Part shown: positions 27,301 to 36,494 of the stretch, piece by piece
Layout of the letters: each line of letters begins with the position of its first letter
How positions within the stretch are numbered: position 1 is the first letter of the stretch
Program-made: the position numbers and the translations under genes
Assembly: GCA_913047695.1 (NCBI GenBank)
Contig: CAJWUI010000007.1
Coordinates: 62,001-126,000, forward strand
DNA length: 64,000 bases
From: an uncultured Bacteroidota bacterium
GTDB lineage: Bacteria > Bacteroidota > Bacteroidia > Flavobacteriales > Flavobacteriaceae
Direction: 5' to 3'
The notes under the pieces: model-generated
What the model was told of the DNA's origin: nothing
What the model saw: only the letters and a program-made list of their open reading frames with translations
Databases searched by the model: none

Positions 27301-27398
27301 TACACGAGGACGATCGAATGTACCATTTACTTGAGCACGTTGGAACGAAACCAAATGTGATGTACCAAGTTAAAGTAAGAAATACCGAAGATGTTTGA
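24327..27398 (+). CDS. actB: Alternative complex III subunit ActB (molybdopterin-like domain plus Fe-S domain)
   Basis: The protein has 1023 residues. An N-terminal Tat-type motif TSRRDFLKYAGF is followed by a lipobox-like AACEGP. A long molybdopterin-oxidoreductase-like domain (about 50-740) lacks obvious cofactor motifs, as is usual in ActB. From residue 766 a ferredoxin-like domain carries four Cys clusters: CTGCGACVIAC, CQHCNHAPCETVC, CIGTRYCANNC and CSMC...CACSNAC. These should hold Fe-S centres that carry electrons from quinol to ActA. It starts 19 bp after actA. Confidence 0.96.
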   Translation: MALNKTYWKSIDQIDSSNGDLKKLEHNEFVSKLPEDFLSDEESLDKSNTSRRDFLKYAGFTTAMATIAACEGPVINSVPYVVQPEQIRPGIANYYATTMADGYDFASILIKTREGRPIKVESNSDAPTLGCANARVHASVLSLYDNMRLKGPIAFGKEVSWDNLCIRVENRLKEMAKAKKDVVLLTPTIPSPTTKKIISRFTKLFPNIRHVVHDAISSDSALNAFETFYGQRALADYDFSKSKIVVSIGANFLEDWQGGGYESGYAKSRVPIKKNKKASMSKHFQFESNMSLTGSNADYRLPCTPSDQKNILAYIYDNLILGSPGQLSEKLKPLADKALDKLKNYGSDGVIVTGIEDENAQAAVFAINTFLNSKSFDPQSPKLIRQGNTKEVLSLLKEIEEGNLDGLITVEVNPVFTFPNGELLSEAIKNLEFSLNFTSTSNETSSVSQFVAAVPHYLESWGDYEFKPGHFALAQPTIRPLFNTLQFQDVLNRLMGRDLKLYDEIKTHWEEEILGINSWSKALHDGFFSKVTSKKLISPNFSGLNLEKLRESKEEGISLVLYSKIGMGDGQQANNPWLQEFPDPITRVSWDNYLTISKSDADRIGLKNTNTSNGALNGSYAAIKVNGKSLKIPVIIQPGQALGTVGLSFGYGKRMGLKEEMQTGVNAYSFYHGFKNVQSVEISNVEGVHEFACVQLHNTLMGRGDIIKETTLEIFNTKDKKYWNPMPHVSKNHMEFDVTSKEVDMWQEFDRSIGHHFNLSIDLNACTGCGACVIACHAENNVPVVGKREVRKSRDMHWLRIDRYYSSADTFSGDSETKDNISGIGDSLTTFGKMEQAAENPQVAFMPVMCQHCNHAPCETVCPVAASSHGRQGQNHMAYNRCIGTRYCANNCPYKVRRFNWFLYNKNDEFDYHMNNDLGRMVLNPDVVVRSRGVMEKCSMCIQMTQKTILDAKLEGREIKDSDWNCACSNACDTGAMVFGDINDKESKVAELHEDDRMYHLLEHVGTKPNVMYQVKVRNTEDV

Positions 27399-27420
27399 AA
27401 ATAAATAGACATTTAAAAAT

Positions 27421-28812
27421 ATGGCATTACATTACGAAGCACCAATAAGAAAACCACTTGTAACAGGAGACAAATCGTATCATGACGTTACTATCGACGT
27501 TGCTGCACCTGTTGAAGGAGCAGCAAACATGCAGTGGTGGACCGTTTTTGGAATTGCTTTAACTGCATTTTTATGGGGTTTAGGTTGTATAATTTATACC
27601 ATTTCTACAGGTATAGGTACTTGGGGACTTAATAAAACAGTTGGTTGGGCTTGGGATATCACCAATTTTGTTTGGTGGGTAGGAATTGGTCACGCCGGGA
27701 CTCTAATTTCTGCTGTACTATTACTTTTCAGACAAAAATGGAGAATGGCGATAAACAGATCTGCTGAGGCTATGACAATTTTTTCAGTGGTTCAAGCAGG
27801 ATTATTTCCTATTATTCATATGGGTAGGCCATGGCTAGCTTATTGGGTTTTGCCCATTCCTAACGGATTTGGATCCTTATGGGTTAATTTTAATTCACCT
27901 CTTCTTTGGGATGTATTTGCTATCTCAACATACCTTTCAGTTTCACTAGTTTTCTGGTGGACAGGATTACTACCAGATTTTGCCATGATTAGGGACCGCG
28001 CTGTACTCCCTTTTCAGAAGAAAATTTATAGTCTATTAAGTTTTGGATGGACAGGAAGAGCCAAAGACTGGCAACGTTTTGAGGAAGTATCGCTAGTGCT
28101 AGCTGGTTTAGCGACGCCATTAGTTCTTTCAGTACACACCATTGTATCTTTTGATTTTGCTACATCTGTTATCCCTGGTTGGCACACAACTATATTTCCA
28201 CCTTATTTCGTTGCAGGTGCAATATTTTCAGGATTTGCTATGGTAAATACTTTACTTATAATTATGAGAAAAGTATCACATCTAGAAAATTATATTACCG
28301 TACAGCATATAGAATTAATGAATATCGTTATAATGATAACAGGTTCAATAGTAGGTGTAGCATATATTACTGAACTTTTCATAGCTTGGTATTCAGGTGT
28401 AGAGTATGAACAATATGCATTTTTGAATCGCGCTACAGGCCCTTACTGGTGGGCTTACTGGGCAATGATGACATGCAATGTTTTCTCTCCTCAATTCATG
28501 TGGTTTAAAAAACTTAGAACAAGTATCATGTTTTCATTTATCATATCGATTGTTGTAAATATTGGAATGTGGTTCGAGCGCTTTGTGATTATAGTAACCT
28601 CTCTTCACAGAGACTATTTACCTTCCTCATGGACTATGTTTTCTCCGACATTTGTTGACATAGGTATATTCATTGGAACAATCGGATTTTTCTTTGTTCT
28701 ATTTTTACTCTATTCTAGAACATTCCCTGTAATTGCACAAGCTGAGGTAAAGACTATACTTAAATCATCTGGTGAGAAATATAAAAAATTAAGAGACGTA
28801 AATAATGAGTAG
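27421..28812 (+). CDS. actC: Alternative complex III subunit ActC (NrfD-like quinol-site membrane protein)
   Basis: The protein has 463 residues and about ten transmembrane helices. It is of the NrfD/PsrC family, with WVGIGHAGTLISAVLLLFRQKWR and HMGRPWLAYW near the quinol-binding side, both typical of ActC. In alternative complex III it is the core quinol-oxidising subunit. Its last 8 bases overlap the start of actD, which implies translational coupling. Confidence 0.96.
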   Translation: MALHYEAPIRKPLVTGDKSYHDVTIDVAAPVEGAANMQWWTVFGIALTAFLWGLGCIIYTISTGIGTWGLNKTVGWAWDITNFVWWVGIGHAGTLISAVLLLFRQKWRMAINRSAEAMTIFSVVQAGLFPIIHMGRPWLAYWVLPIPNGFGSLWVNFNSPLLWDVFAISTYLSVSLVFWWTGLLPDFAMIRDRAVLPFQKKIYSLLSFGWTGRAKDWQRFEEVSLVLAGLATPLVLSVHTIVSFDFATSVIPGWHTTIFPPYFVAGAIFSGFAMVNTLLIIMRKVSHLENYITVQHIELMNIVIMITGSIVGVAYITELFIAWYSGVEYEQYAFLNRATGPYWWAYWAMMTCNVFSPQFMWFKKLRTSIMFSFIISIVVNIGMWFERFVIIVTSLHRDYLPSSWTMFSPTFVDIGIFIGTIGFFFVLFLLYSRTFPVIAQAEVKTILKSSGEKYKKLRDVNNE

Positions 28813-29335
28813 TAACAGATTTATACACGCACTTTATGATGATGATGATACGCTTTTGAAAGCGGTCAAGAACATTCGTTCTCAAAAGTATGAAATAGAT
28901 GAGGTATACACTCCTTTCCCTGTTCATGGCCTTGATAAAGCACTTGGAATTGAAGAAACCAGAATTGCAATCATGGCTTTTATTTATGGCTGTATTGGAT
29001 TAATAGTAGCCTTTATTATGATGGACTTCATAATGATAAAAGATTGGCCACAAAATATTGGTGGAAAACCAAGTTTCAGTTTTTTAGAAAATATGCCTTC
29101 TTTTGTTCCTGTTATGTTTGAAATGACAGTATTTTTTGCTGCTCATCTTATGGTTATAACTTTTTATTTAAGGAGTAAACTTTGGCCTTTTAAAAAGGCG
29201 GAAAATCCTAATCCATTAACTACTGATGATAAATTTTTAATTGAGATTGAACTTAATGATAATGAAAAGGGGCTTACTACTCTTTTAAAAAAATCAGGTG
29301 CTGTTGAAGTCTCTATAATCGAAAAATCAGAATAA
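28805..29335 (+). CDS. actD: Alternative complex III subunit ActD (DUF3341)
   Basis: The protein has 176 residues. The N-terminal soluble part (HALYDDDDTLLKAVKNIRSQ...EVYTPFPVHGLDKALG) is the DUF3341 signature. Two transmembrane helices follow (about 55-77 and 97-121) and a charged tail ends it. It is a structural membrane subunit of alternative complex III. It overlaps actC by 8 nt, and its TAA directly abuts the actE ATG. Confidence 0.95.
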   Translation: MSSNRFIHALYDDDDTLLKAVKNIRSQKYEIDEVYTPFPVHGLDKALGIEETRIAIMAFIYGCIGLIVAFIMMDFIMIKDWPQNIGGKPSFSFLENMPSFVPVMFEMTVFFAAHLMVITFYLRSKLWPFKKAENPNPLTTDDKFLIEIELNDNEKGLTTLLKKSGAVEVSIIEKSE

Positions 29336-29884
29336 ATGAAAAATAGAATTATTCTTGCCGTTATTTTTCTAGGTATATTATTCAAATCTTGTGCAGATCA
29401 GTCTCGGCCAAATTATCAGTATTTTCCTAACATGTACGAATCTGTCGGTTATGAGACCTACTCTGAGTCAGATGCTTTTAACAACGGTATTGAAGCGCAA
29501 AAGCCAGTTGAAGGGACAATCGCTAGAGGTTGGGAACCTTATGGCTATCCTGACACAAATGAAGGATATGAGGACGCAAAATTAAATTTAATTTCTCCAC
29601 TAGAAATTAGTGATACAAATTCTAAAAATGGTAAGGAACTTTATGGAATCTATTGTGCGGTTTGTCATGGAAATAAAGGTGATGGACAAGGAATTTTGAT
29701 GAAAAGAGAAAAGTTTTTAGGCGTTCCTAGCTATGCAGATAGGGAAATTACTCCAGGGAGCATTTATCATGTTTTAATGTATGGAAAAAATGCTATGGGA
29801 TCTCATGCAGGCCAAGTTAATTCAGAAGAGCGGTGGCAAATTGCTCAGCATGTTATGGAATTAAGAACAAAACTTAAAAAGTAA
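29336..29884 (+). CDS. actE: Alternative complex III subunit ActE, monohaem cytochrome c lipoprotein
   Basis: The protein has 182 residues. The signal ends in lipobox GILFKSC followed by AD, so it is a lipoprotein. A single haem motif CAVCHG lies near residue 106. A methionine suited to be the second haem ligand occurs in the C-terminal region (ALMYGKNAMGSHAGQ-like segment). It is thought to pass electrons from the Act core to the oxidase. There is no gap to actD and 1 nt to actF. Confidence 0.95.
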   Translation: MKNRIILAVIFLGILFKSCADQSRPNYQYFPNMYESVGYETYSESDAFNNGIEAQKPVEGTIARGWEPYGYPDTNEGYEDAKLNLISPLEISDTNSKNGKELYGIYCAVCHGNKGDGQGILMKREKFLGVPSYADREITPGSIYHVLMYGKNAMGSHAGQVNSEERWQIAQHVMELRTKLKK

Positions 29885-29885
29885 T

Positions 29886-31298
29886 ATGGAAAAGCAAATG
29901 ATGTACATATTTCCAAAAAAAATTAAAAGTCTATCCGTCTATTTGATGGTAGCAGGCTTTTTTGGTTTGGTTTATGGATTTCTGAGTGCACCAAAAAATA
30001 TAGAAGAATCGAAAGCAATTATTGCAACTAGCCACGGTGATCATCATGGTGGTGAACACAATGCGCATACTTCAGGTTTGCATGGAGCGTCCCCAAATAT
30101 TAAGAATGCAACAAATTATAGTGGTGGTGATATGCATGTAAGTTCAAATACAGAAATTAAAAATGCTGAAATTCATTCTGAAGACCATGATAATGAACAT
30201 GATGAACACGTTTATCATCAACTAGCGAATAAGCCCTGGGCTGCTCTTTATGTATCTGCTTTTTACTTCTTTATGATTTCACTAGGTGTTTTAGCATTCT
30301 ATGGAATACAACGTGCAGCTCAAGCAGGGTGGTCACCAGTCCTTTTCAGGGTCATGGAAAGTATTACAGGTTATTTGTTACCTGGAGGATTAATAGTTAT
30401 TGTAATTTTATTTCTCTCGGGGCTACATTTAAATCATCTTTTTATATGGATGGATCCTGAAGTAGTTGCCCATGACAAACTAATAGCGGGAAAAGTTGGA
30501 TATTTGAATACCCCTTTCTTTTTAGCAAGGGCAATATTTTTTCTTAGTGGTTGGTCTTTATATAGATTTTTTTCTAGGAAGTTTTCTTTAGCCCAAGACA
30601 AGGCTTCTGATATCTCAAATCATAAAAAAAACTTTAGAATTTCTGCGGCCTTTTTGGTATTCTTTATAGTTACAGAATCAATTATGTCTTGGGATTGGAT
30701 AATGTCTATAGACCCTCATTGGTTCAGTACATTGTTCGGATGGTATGTCTTTGCAAGTATGGTTGTTTCTGGGGTTACAGCTATTGCTCTTATAACAATT
30801 TATCTAAAATCAAGGGGCTATCTAGAATTTGTAAATGATAGTCATATTCATGATCTGGCTAAATTTATGTTTGGTTTTAGCATTTTTTGGACTTATTTAT
30901 GGTTTTCACAATTTATGTTGATTTGGTTTTCCAATATTCCTGAAGAGGTTACTTATTTTATTTCTAGAATCGAAGATTATAATTTACCCTTCTTTGGAAT
31001 GCTGGTAATGAACTTTATTTTCCCATTACTTGTTTTAATTAATAGTGATTATAAAAGGAAGAATTATTTTGTGGTAATGGCAGGAATAGTTATCCTTTTA
31101 GGGCACTATATTGATATATTCAATATGATTATGCCATCTGCCGTTGGTGACAAATGGTTTATTGGGGTTCCTGAGATAGGAGGTTTCTTATTTTTTTTAG
31201 GACTATTTGTCTTTATAGTTTTTAAAGAATTAACAAAAGCTCCTCTTCTAACAACAGGAGACCCATATGTTCAGGAAAGTAAAAATTTTCATTACTAA
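29886..31298 (+). CDS. actF: Alternative complex III subunit ActF, with a His-rich loop
   Basis: The protein has 470 residues and about ten transmembrane helices. It resembles ActC, of which it is a distant duplicate. After the first helix comes a soluble insertion (about 45-111) that holds 12 histidines along with many Asp/Glu residues, for example HGDHHGGEHNAH. The membrane core includes WMDPEVVAHDKLIAGKVGYLN and SIMSWDWIMSIDPHWFSTLFGWY, typical of ActF. It is a membrane subunit of alternative complex III. The histidine-rich loop may bind metal or may simply be a linker. Confidence 0.95.
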   Translation: MEKQMMYIFPKKIKSLSVYLMVAGFFGLVYGFLSAPKNIEESKAIIATSHGDHHGGEHNAHTSGLHGASPNIKNATNYSGGDMHVSSNTEIKNAEIHSEDHDNEHDEHVYHQLANKPWAALYVSAFYFFMISLGVLAFYGIQRAAQAGWSPVLFRVMESITGYLLPGGLIVIVILFLSGLHLNHLFIWMDPEVVAHDKLIAGKVGYLNTPFFLARAIFFLSGWSLYRFFSRKFSLAQDKASDISNHKKNFRISAAFLVFFIVTESIMSWDWIMSIDPHWFSTLFGWYVFASMVVSGVTAIALITIYLKSRGYLEFVNDSHIHDLAKFMFGFSIFWTYLWFSQFMLIWFSNIPEEVTYFISRIEDYNLPFFGMLVMNFIFPLLVLINSDYKRKNYFVVMAGIVILLGHYIDIFNMIMPSAVGDKWFIGVPEIGGFLFFLGLFVFIVFKELTKAPLLTTGDPYVQESKNFHY

Positions 31299-31311
31299 TA
31301 ACTAAAAATAG

Positions 31312-32376
31312 ATGAATATTGTATTAGCATTTTCCGTTCTTATCTTGATTGCAATAGCAATCTGGCAGGTAACTAAGATATTTGAACTGTCTCAGGGAAA
31401 GAAAATATACACTCAAATTGCTGATGACAATGATAATAACTGGAATGGTAAATTGATGTTTGCATTTTTAATTTTCATCTACGGAATCACTATTTTTTCT
31501 TTCGTTTCATATGGTGATGTATTGCTACCTCAGGCAGCATCTGAACACGGTTCTGATTATGACAATCTAATGTGGGTCTCATTTGCTATTATCTTTTTTG
31601 TGCAAACAATTACACAGGCACTTTTGCATTATTTCTCTTATAAATACCGAGGTGAAAAGGGGAAAAAAGCGTTATTCTATGCTGATAACGACAAATTAGA
31701 GGCAATTTGGACAATAATCCCTGTAATTGTTTTAGCAGGATTGATTTTAGTCGGCCTTTATACTTGGACAGATATCATGACTGTTGAAGAAAATGATGAT
31801 GCATTAGTAGTAGAGCTATATGCCCAACAATTTAATTGGAAAGCTAGGTATGCTGGAGATGACGGTGTTTTAGGAGATGCTAACGTACGTTTTTTACAAG
31901 ATTTTGATGGAAAAAATTTAGTTGGAATTGACGCAACTGATCCAAACGCTTTTGACGATGTTGTAGTACAAGAACTCCACCTTCCTGTTGGAAGAGAAGT
32001 TATTTTCAAAATGAGATCACAAGATGTTTTACATTCGGCTTATATGCCATTTTTCCGAGCACAAATGAATTGTGTTCCAGGAATGATAACGGAATTTGCT
32101 TTTACACCAAATAAGACGACAGAAGAAATGCGTCAGGATCCTGACATTATTTCTAAAGTAAAAAAAATTAATAAATTGAGAGCAGAAAAAAGTAAAGAAC
32201 TAATCTTAAATGGAGATGTCGCTTTAGACCCATATGAATTTGATTTTCTTTTACTTTGTAATAAAATTTGTGGTGCATCACACTACAATATGCAAATGAA
32301 AATAATTGTAGAATCAAAAGAAGAATACGCCAAATGGATGTCTGAACAGCAGACCTTTGCAGAAGTAATTCAATAA
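31312..32376 (+). CDS. coxB: Cytochrome c oxidase subunit II (CuA)
   Basis: The protein has 354 residues with three hydrophobic segments near the N-terminus (the first about 3-20), then the periplasmic cupredoxin domain. The CuA ligands are all present: H241 (QDVLHSAYMP), C316, C320, H324 and M327 (CNKICGASHYNM). There is no C-terminal cytochrome c domain, so this is an aa3-type rather than a caa3-type subunit. An insertion of about 50 charged residues (roughly 265-305) lies just before the CuA loop. It accepts electrons from ActE or a soluble cytochrome c. Confidence 0.96.
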   Translation: MNIVLAFSVLILIAIAIWQVTKIFELSQGKKIYTQIADDNDNNWNGKLMFAFLIFIYGITIFSFVSYGDVLLPQAASEHGSDYDNLMWVSFAIIFFVQTITQALLHYFSYKYRGEKGKKALFYADNDKLEAIWTIIPVIVLAGLILVGLYTWTDIMTVEENDDALVVELYAQQFNWKARYAGDDGVLGDANVRFLQDFDGKNLVGIDATDPNAFDDVVVQELHLPVGREVIFKMRSQDVLHSAYMPFFRAQMNCVPGMITEFAFTPNKTTEEMRQDPDIISKVKKINKLRAEKSKELILNGDVALDPYEFDFLLLCNKICGASHYNMQMKIIVESKEEYAKWMSEQQTFAEVIQ

Positions 32377-32400
32377 TTAAACTATAAAAAAAGTAAAGAT

Positions 32401-34188
32401 ATGTCAATAGCAGTAGCACACACAGAAGAGGATCACGGACATCATCACAAGGAAACATTTGTTACAAAATATATTTTTAGTCAAGATCATAAGATGATCT
32501 CTAAGCAATATTTAATAACAGGTTTATTCATGGGTATTATTGGGATAGCAATGTCCCTTTTGTTTCGTTTGCAATTAGCGTGGCCAGAACAACCATTTAG
32601 TATTTTTGAAGTTCTACTCGGAAAGTGGGCACCAGACGGGGTAATGGATCCAAATGTTTACCTTGCTCTAGTCACTATTCATGGAACAATAATGGTATTT
32701 TTTGTATTAACCGCGGGTTTAAGTGGGACATTCAGTAACCTTTTAATTCCCTTGCAGATTGGGGCTCGTGATATGGCATCAGGATTGCTCAACATGATTT
32801 CATTTTGGCTTTTCTTTCTTTCAAGTACAATAATGGTTATGTCACTTTTTGTAGAGGCTGGACCTGCTGCTGCAGGATGGACTATCTACCCACCACTTTC
32901 TGCTTTACCACAGGCGCAACCTGGTTCAGGAACTGGAATGACATTATGGTTAGTGTCGATGGCAATTTTTATTGCATCTTCTCTGTTAGGTTCACTTAAC
33001 TACATTGTTACTGTGATTAACCTTAGAACCAAAGGGATGACTATGACTCGCTTACCTTTGACCATTTGGGCATTTTTTGTAACTGCAATAATTGGTGTTG
33101 TTTCATTTCCAGTACTTCTTTCAGCTGCTTTACTTTTAATTATGGATAGAAGTTTTGGGACCTCATTTTTCCTTTCGGATATATTTATTCAAGGCGAAGT
33201 ACTTCACTACCAGGGGGGATCACCTGTACTTTATGAACATTTATTCTGGTTTTTGGGTCACCCAGAAGTTTATATTGTTTTGCTACCAGCCCTAGGGATA
33301 ACATCTGAAATTATAGCTACTAATGCCAGAAAACCAATTTTCGGTTATCGTGCTATGGTTGCTTCGATTTTAGCGATTGCATTTCTATCTACTATTGTTT
33401 GGGGGCATCACATGTTTATTTCAGGAATGAATCCATTTCTTGGATCTGTATTTACTTTTACGACGTTACTAATAGCTATTCCATCCGCTGTTAAGGCTTT
33501 TAATTACATTACAACCCTTTGGAAAGGAAATCTTCAGTTAAACCCTGCAATGCTTTTTTCTATAGGATTAGTTTCAACTTTTATAACTGGAGGTTTAACA
33601 GGTATTATACTAGGTGATAGCACCCTTGATATTAATGTACACGATACTTATTTTGTTGTAGCTCACTTTCATCTAGTTATGGGAATTTCGGCTCTATATG
33701 GACTATTTGCTGGGGTTTATCACTGGTTTCCCAAAATGTTTGGGCGAATGATGAATAAAAATATGGGTTATTTACATTTCTGGGTTACTGCTATTTGTGC
33801 TTATGGAGTATTTTTTCCAATGCACTTTATAGGGATGGCAGGTCTACCAAGGAGGTATTATACTAATACCGCTTTTCCATACTTTGATGATCTAGCAGAC
33901 ATCAATATATTGATTACAGTTTTTGCCTTAGTTGCTGGCTTAGCTCAACTTGTATTTTTATATAACTTCATACATAGTATGTTTTATGGAAAAGAAACAG
34001 TTCAAAATCCATGGAGATCAAATACTTTGGAATGGACTGCACCTGTAGAGCATTTTCATGGAAACTGGCAAGGTGAGATACCACATGTGCATCGATGGGC
34101 ATATGATTATTCAAAACCAGGTCATAAAGATGATTTTATGCCTCAAAATATACCACTTCAAAAAGGAGAAGAGGAATTACAACATTAG
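32401..34188 (+). CDS. coxA: Cytochrome c oxidase subunit I
   Basis: The protein has 595 residues, with about 12 transmembrane helices. The haem a ligand H94 (TIHGTIMVF), the copper-site H287 and cross-linked Y291 (GHPEVYIVLLP), H336-H337 (WGHHMF) and the haem pair in VAHFHLVMG are all present. A short cytoplasmic N-terminus is rich in His (EEDHGHHHKE). It reduces oxygen to water and pumps protons. Subunits III and IV are encoded 25 kb downstream. It is the last gene of the Act-Cox operon. Confidence 0.97.
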   Translation: MSIAVAHTEEDHGHHHKETFVTKYIFSQDHKMISKQYLITGLFMGIIGIAMSLLFRLQLAWPEQPFSIFEVLLGKWAPDGVMDPNVYLALVTIHGTIMVFFVLTAGLSGTFSNLLIPLQIGARDMASGLLNMISFWLFFLSSTIMVMSLFVEAGPAAAGWTIYPPLSALPQAQPGSGTGMTLWLVSMAIFIASSLLGSLNYIVTVINLRTKGMTMTRLPLTIWAFFVTAIIGVVSFPVLLSAALLLIMDRSFGTSFFLSDIFIQGEVLHYQGGSPVLYEHLFWFLGHPEVYIVLLPALGITSEIIATNARKPIFGYRAMVASILAIAFLSTIVWGHHMFISGMNPFLGSVFTFTTLLIAIPSAVKAFNYITTLWKGNLQLNPAMLFSIGLVSTFITGGLTGIILGDSTLDINVHDTYFVVAHFHLVMGISALYGLFAGVYHWFPKMFGRMMNKNMGYLHFWVTAICAYGVFFPMHFIGMAGLPRRYYTNTAFPYFDDLADINILITVFALVAGLAQLVFLYNFIHSMFYGKETVQNPWRSNTLEWTAPVEHFHGNWQGEIPHVHRWAYDYSKPGHKDDFMPQNIPLQKGEEELQH

Positions 34189-34278
34189 TTTTTAAAAATT
34201 ATTTAAAAATTAAATTTTTAATTCCTAAACACGTGCCGTTTTATTTATAATGCCTTTTTACATGAGCGAGTGATTCGT

Positions 34279-34286
34279 TATATTTG
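34279..34286 (+). promoter_or_regulatory. Possible -7 box just before ruvB
   Basis: TATATTTG fits the Bacteroidetes -7 element and ends 5 nt before the ruvB ATG. No TTG is present 19-21 nt upstream (the site reads as a T-run), so the assignment is weak. If real, the transcript would be almost leaderless. Confidence 0.25.
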
Positions 34287-34291
34287 AGAAA

Positions 34292-35311
34292 ATGAATGAG
34301 CATCTAGATCCTACTGACAAACAATTTTCTGGGGAAGACAACGAAATTGATAAGGCATTAAGGCCTGTAAGCTTTGATGACTTTGCAGGACAACAGACCA
34401 TTTTAGAGAATTTAAAAGTCTTTGTCACTGCAGCAAAGCAAAGAGAGGAGGCTTTAGATCACACTTTATTCCATGGGCCACCTGGTCTAGGAAAAACAAC
34501 TCTAGCTCACATTTTAGCGAATGAATTGGAAGTTGGTATTAAATTAACCTCAGGACCAGTTCTCGATAAACCCGGGGATCTAGCTGGTCTGTTAACAAAT
34601 CTTCAACCTAGAGATATTCTTTTCATTGACGAAATTCACCGATTAAGTCCCATCGTAGAGGAGTATTTATATTCCGCTATGGAAGATTATAAAATTGATA
34701 TTTTAATTGAGTCAGGACCCAATGCGAGAACAGTCCAAATTAACTTAGAGCCTTTTACTTTGGTTGGTGCAACTACTCGATCAGGACTTTTAACAGCTCC
34801 TATGAGGGCCCGTTTTGGGATTAGCAACCGTCTAGAATATTATACCACCGAACTTTTGGCCACAATTTTAGAGAGAAGCGCAAATATACTCAACGTAGAA
34901 ATAAATCACGAGGCTGCAATCGAGATTGCCGGAAGAAGTAGGGGTACACCAAGAATATCAAATGGTTTACTTAGAAGAATAAGAGACTTTGCACAAATAA
35001 AGGGAAATGGTAAAATTGATAAGAAAATCACTCAATATGGCTTAAAGGCCCTCCAGGTTGATGCTTTCGGATTAGATGAAATGGACAATAAAATCCTGAC
35101 CTCAATTATTGATAAGTTTAATGGTGGTCCTGTTGGGATCACAACCCTTGCAACAGCTGTTTCTGAAAATGCTGAAACAATAGAGGAAGTTTACGAACCC
35201 TTTTTAATACAACAAGGCTTTATTGTTCGGACACCAAGAGGTCGCGAAGTAACTACACGCGCCTATGAACATTTGGGAAGAATAAAGAATAGTCAAAGAG
35301 GACTTTTCTAA
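34292..35311 (+). CDS. ruvB: Holliday junction helicase ATPase RuvB
   Basis: The protein has 339 residues. The start is supported by the family N-terminal [12 protein letters not shown]. Walker [13 protein letters not shown] and Walker [10 protein letters not shown] are present, as are sensor [18 protein letters not shown] and the winged-helix DNA-binding end with [15 protein letters not shown]. With RuvA, whose gene lies 15 kb away in this window, it drives branch migration. queG follows after 15 bp. Confidence 0.98.
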   Translation: MNEHLDPTDKQFSGEDNEIDKALRPVSFDDFAGQQTILENLKVFVTAAKQREEALDHTLFHGPPGLGKTTLAHILANELEVGIKLTSGPVLDKPGDLAGLLTNLQPRDILFIDEIHRLSPIVEEYLYSAMEDYKIDILIESGPNARTVQINLEPFTLVGATTRSGLLTAPMRARFGISNRLEYYTTELLATILERSANILNVEINHEAAIEIAGRSRGTPRISNGLLRRIRDFAQIKGNGKIDKKITQYGLKALQVDAFGLDEMDNKILTSIIDKFNGGPVGITTLATAVSENAETIEEVYEPFLIQQGFIVRTPRGREVTTRAYEHLGRIKNSQRGLF

Positions 35312-35326
35312 AAATTCAATTATATA

Positions 35327-36256
35327 ATGGCTTTAAATATCGAAAAGAATACAAAACTTATAAAAGACAAGGCTGTAGATCTTGGATTTATTTCTTGTGG
35401 AATTTCAAAAGCTGATTTTTTGGAAGATGAAGCCCCTAGATTAGAAAAATGGTTAAATCAAAATCATCACGGGCAAATGGGATATATGGAAAACAATTTC
35501 GATAAAAGACTTGATCCAAGATTACTTGTTCCTGATTCAAAAAGTGTCGTCTCTCTTCTTTTCAATTATTATACTGACAAAAAGCAGGAAGATAGTCAAG
35601 CACCAAAAATTTCATCATACGCCTTTGGAGAAGATTATCATTTTGTAATTAAAAGGAAATTAAACAAATTAATGAATTACATTAAAACAGAGATTGGTGA
35701 TGTTAGCGGAAGAGCTTTTGTTGATTCAGCACCAATAATGGAGAAGTCTTGGGCATCAAAAAGTGGTTTAGGATGGATTGGAAAGAATACCAACCTAATA
35801 TCAAAAAAGACAGGCTCTTTTTTCTTTATTGCCGAGTTAATAATTGATTTAGAATTAGAATATGATAGCTCGACTACTGATCATTGTGGAAGTTGTACCA
35901 AATGCATTGACGCCTGTCCTACCGAAGCTTTAATAGCACCGTATCAAATTGACGGCAGTAAATGTATCTCTTATCTAACTATAGAGCTCAAAGATCAAAT
36001 CCCAAACGAATTCAAAGATAAAATGGACAATTGGGCGTTTGGATGTGATATTTGCCAAACGGTTTGCCCATGGAATCGTTTTTCGAAAGAGCATAAAGAA
36101 GAATCTTTTTCACCAAAAGATGAGCTTATAAAAATGACAAAAAATGAATGGAATGAGATTACAGAGGAAGTGTTTAATACAGTATTTAAAAACAGTGCTA
36201 TTAAAAGGACAAAGTATAATGGTTTAAAGCGAAATATAAAATTTCTAAAAAATTAG
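35327..36256 (+). CDS. queG: Epoxyqueuosine reductase
   Basis: The protein has 309 residues. The cobalamin-binding N-terminal half includes [18 protein letters not shown] and [23 protein letters not shown]. Two 4Fe-4S motifs follow: [13 protein letters not shown] and [11 protein letters not shown]. It performs the final step of queuosine synthesis in tRNA. The C-terminal HEAT repeat seen in longer homologues is absent, as is common in Bacteroidetes. It is cotranscribed with ruvB. Confidence 0.96.
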   Translation: MALNIEKNTKLIKDKAVDLGFISCGISKADFLEDEAPRLEKWLNQNHHGQMGYMENNFDKRLDPRLLVPDSKSVVSLLFNYYTDKKQEDSQAPKISSYAFGEDYHFVIKRKLNKLMNYIKTEIGDVSGRAFVDSAPIMEKSWASKSGLGWIGKNTNLISKKTGSFFFIAELIIDLELEYDSSTTDHCGSCTKCIDACPTEALIAPYQIDGSKCISYLTIELKDQIPNEFKDKMDNWAFGCDICQTVCPWNRFSKEHKEESFSPKDELIKMTKNEWNEITEEVFNTVFKNSAIKRTKYNGLKRNIKFLKN

Positions 36257-36275
36257 ACACCCAACATTCTTTAGT

Positions 36276-36383
36276 ATGAGTGAAGAGTTAAATCATAGAT
36301 CTGAAATGCTTCGAAAAACTCGGATTGTTCATGAGGAAAAACAAATCCTTAAACAAAACACCTTAATCTTATTATATCGTTAA
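36276..36383 (+). CDS. Possible 35-residue ORF between queG and susC
   Basis: ATG 36276 to TAA 36383 encodes MSEELNHRSEMLRKTRIVHE followed by 15 more residues. It has no recognisable domain and is strongly charged, with a helical look. It lies 19 bp after queG, so it could be translated from the same message. The region may equally be non-coding, since the frame is too short for composition to decide. The rest of the 238-bp gap holds the inverted repeat and leader before susC. Confidence 0.2.
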   Translation: MSEELNHRSEMLRKTRIVHEEKQILKQNTLILLYR

Positions 36384-36384
36384 T

Positions 36385-36405
36385 TTCTTAACAAAATATT
36401 AAGAA
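36385..36405. promoter_or_regulatory. Inverted repeat upstream of susC
   Basis: TTCTTAA (36385-36391), a 7-nt spacer, and TTAAGAA (36399-36405) form perfect 7-bp arms 90 bp before the susC ATG. A second, smaller repeat (TTGATT, 6 nt, AATCAA) lies at 36435-36452. Either could be an operator or a leader hairpin. A TATAATTG at 36423-36430 is one base from the -7 pattern but lacks a TTG partner. Confidence 0.35.
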
Positions 36406-36494
36406 TTTAAAAAAAACATCACTATAATTGTAGGTTGATTAGTTAAAATCAAACAGAATTTAATAAAGAATAATTTAAATTAATTTAAAACCAA

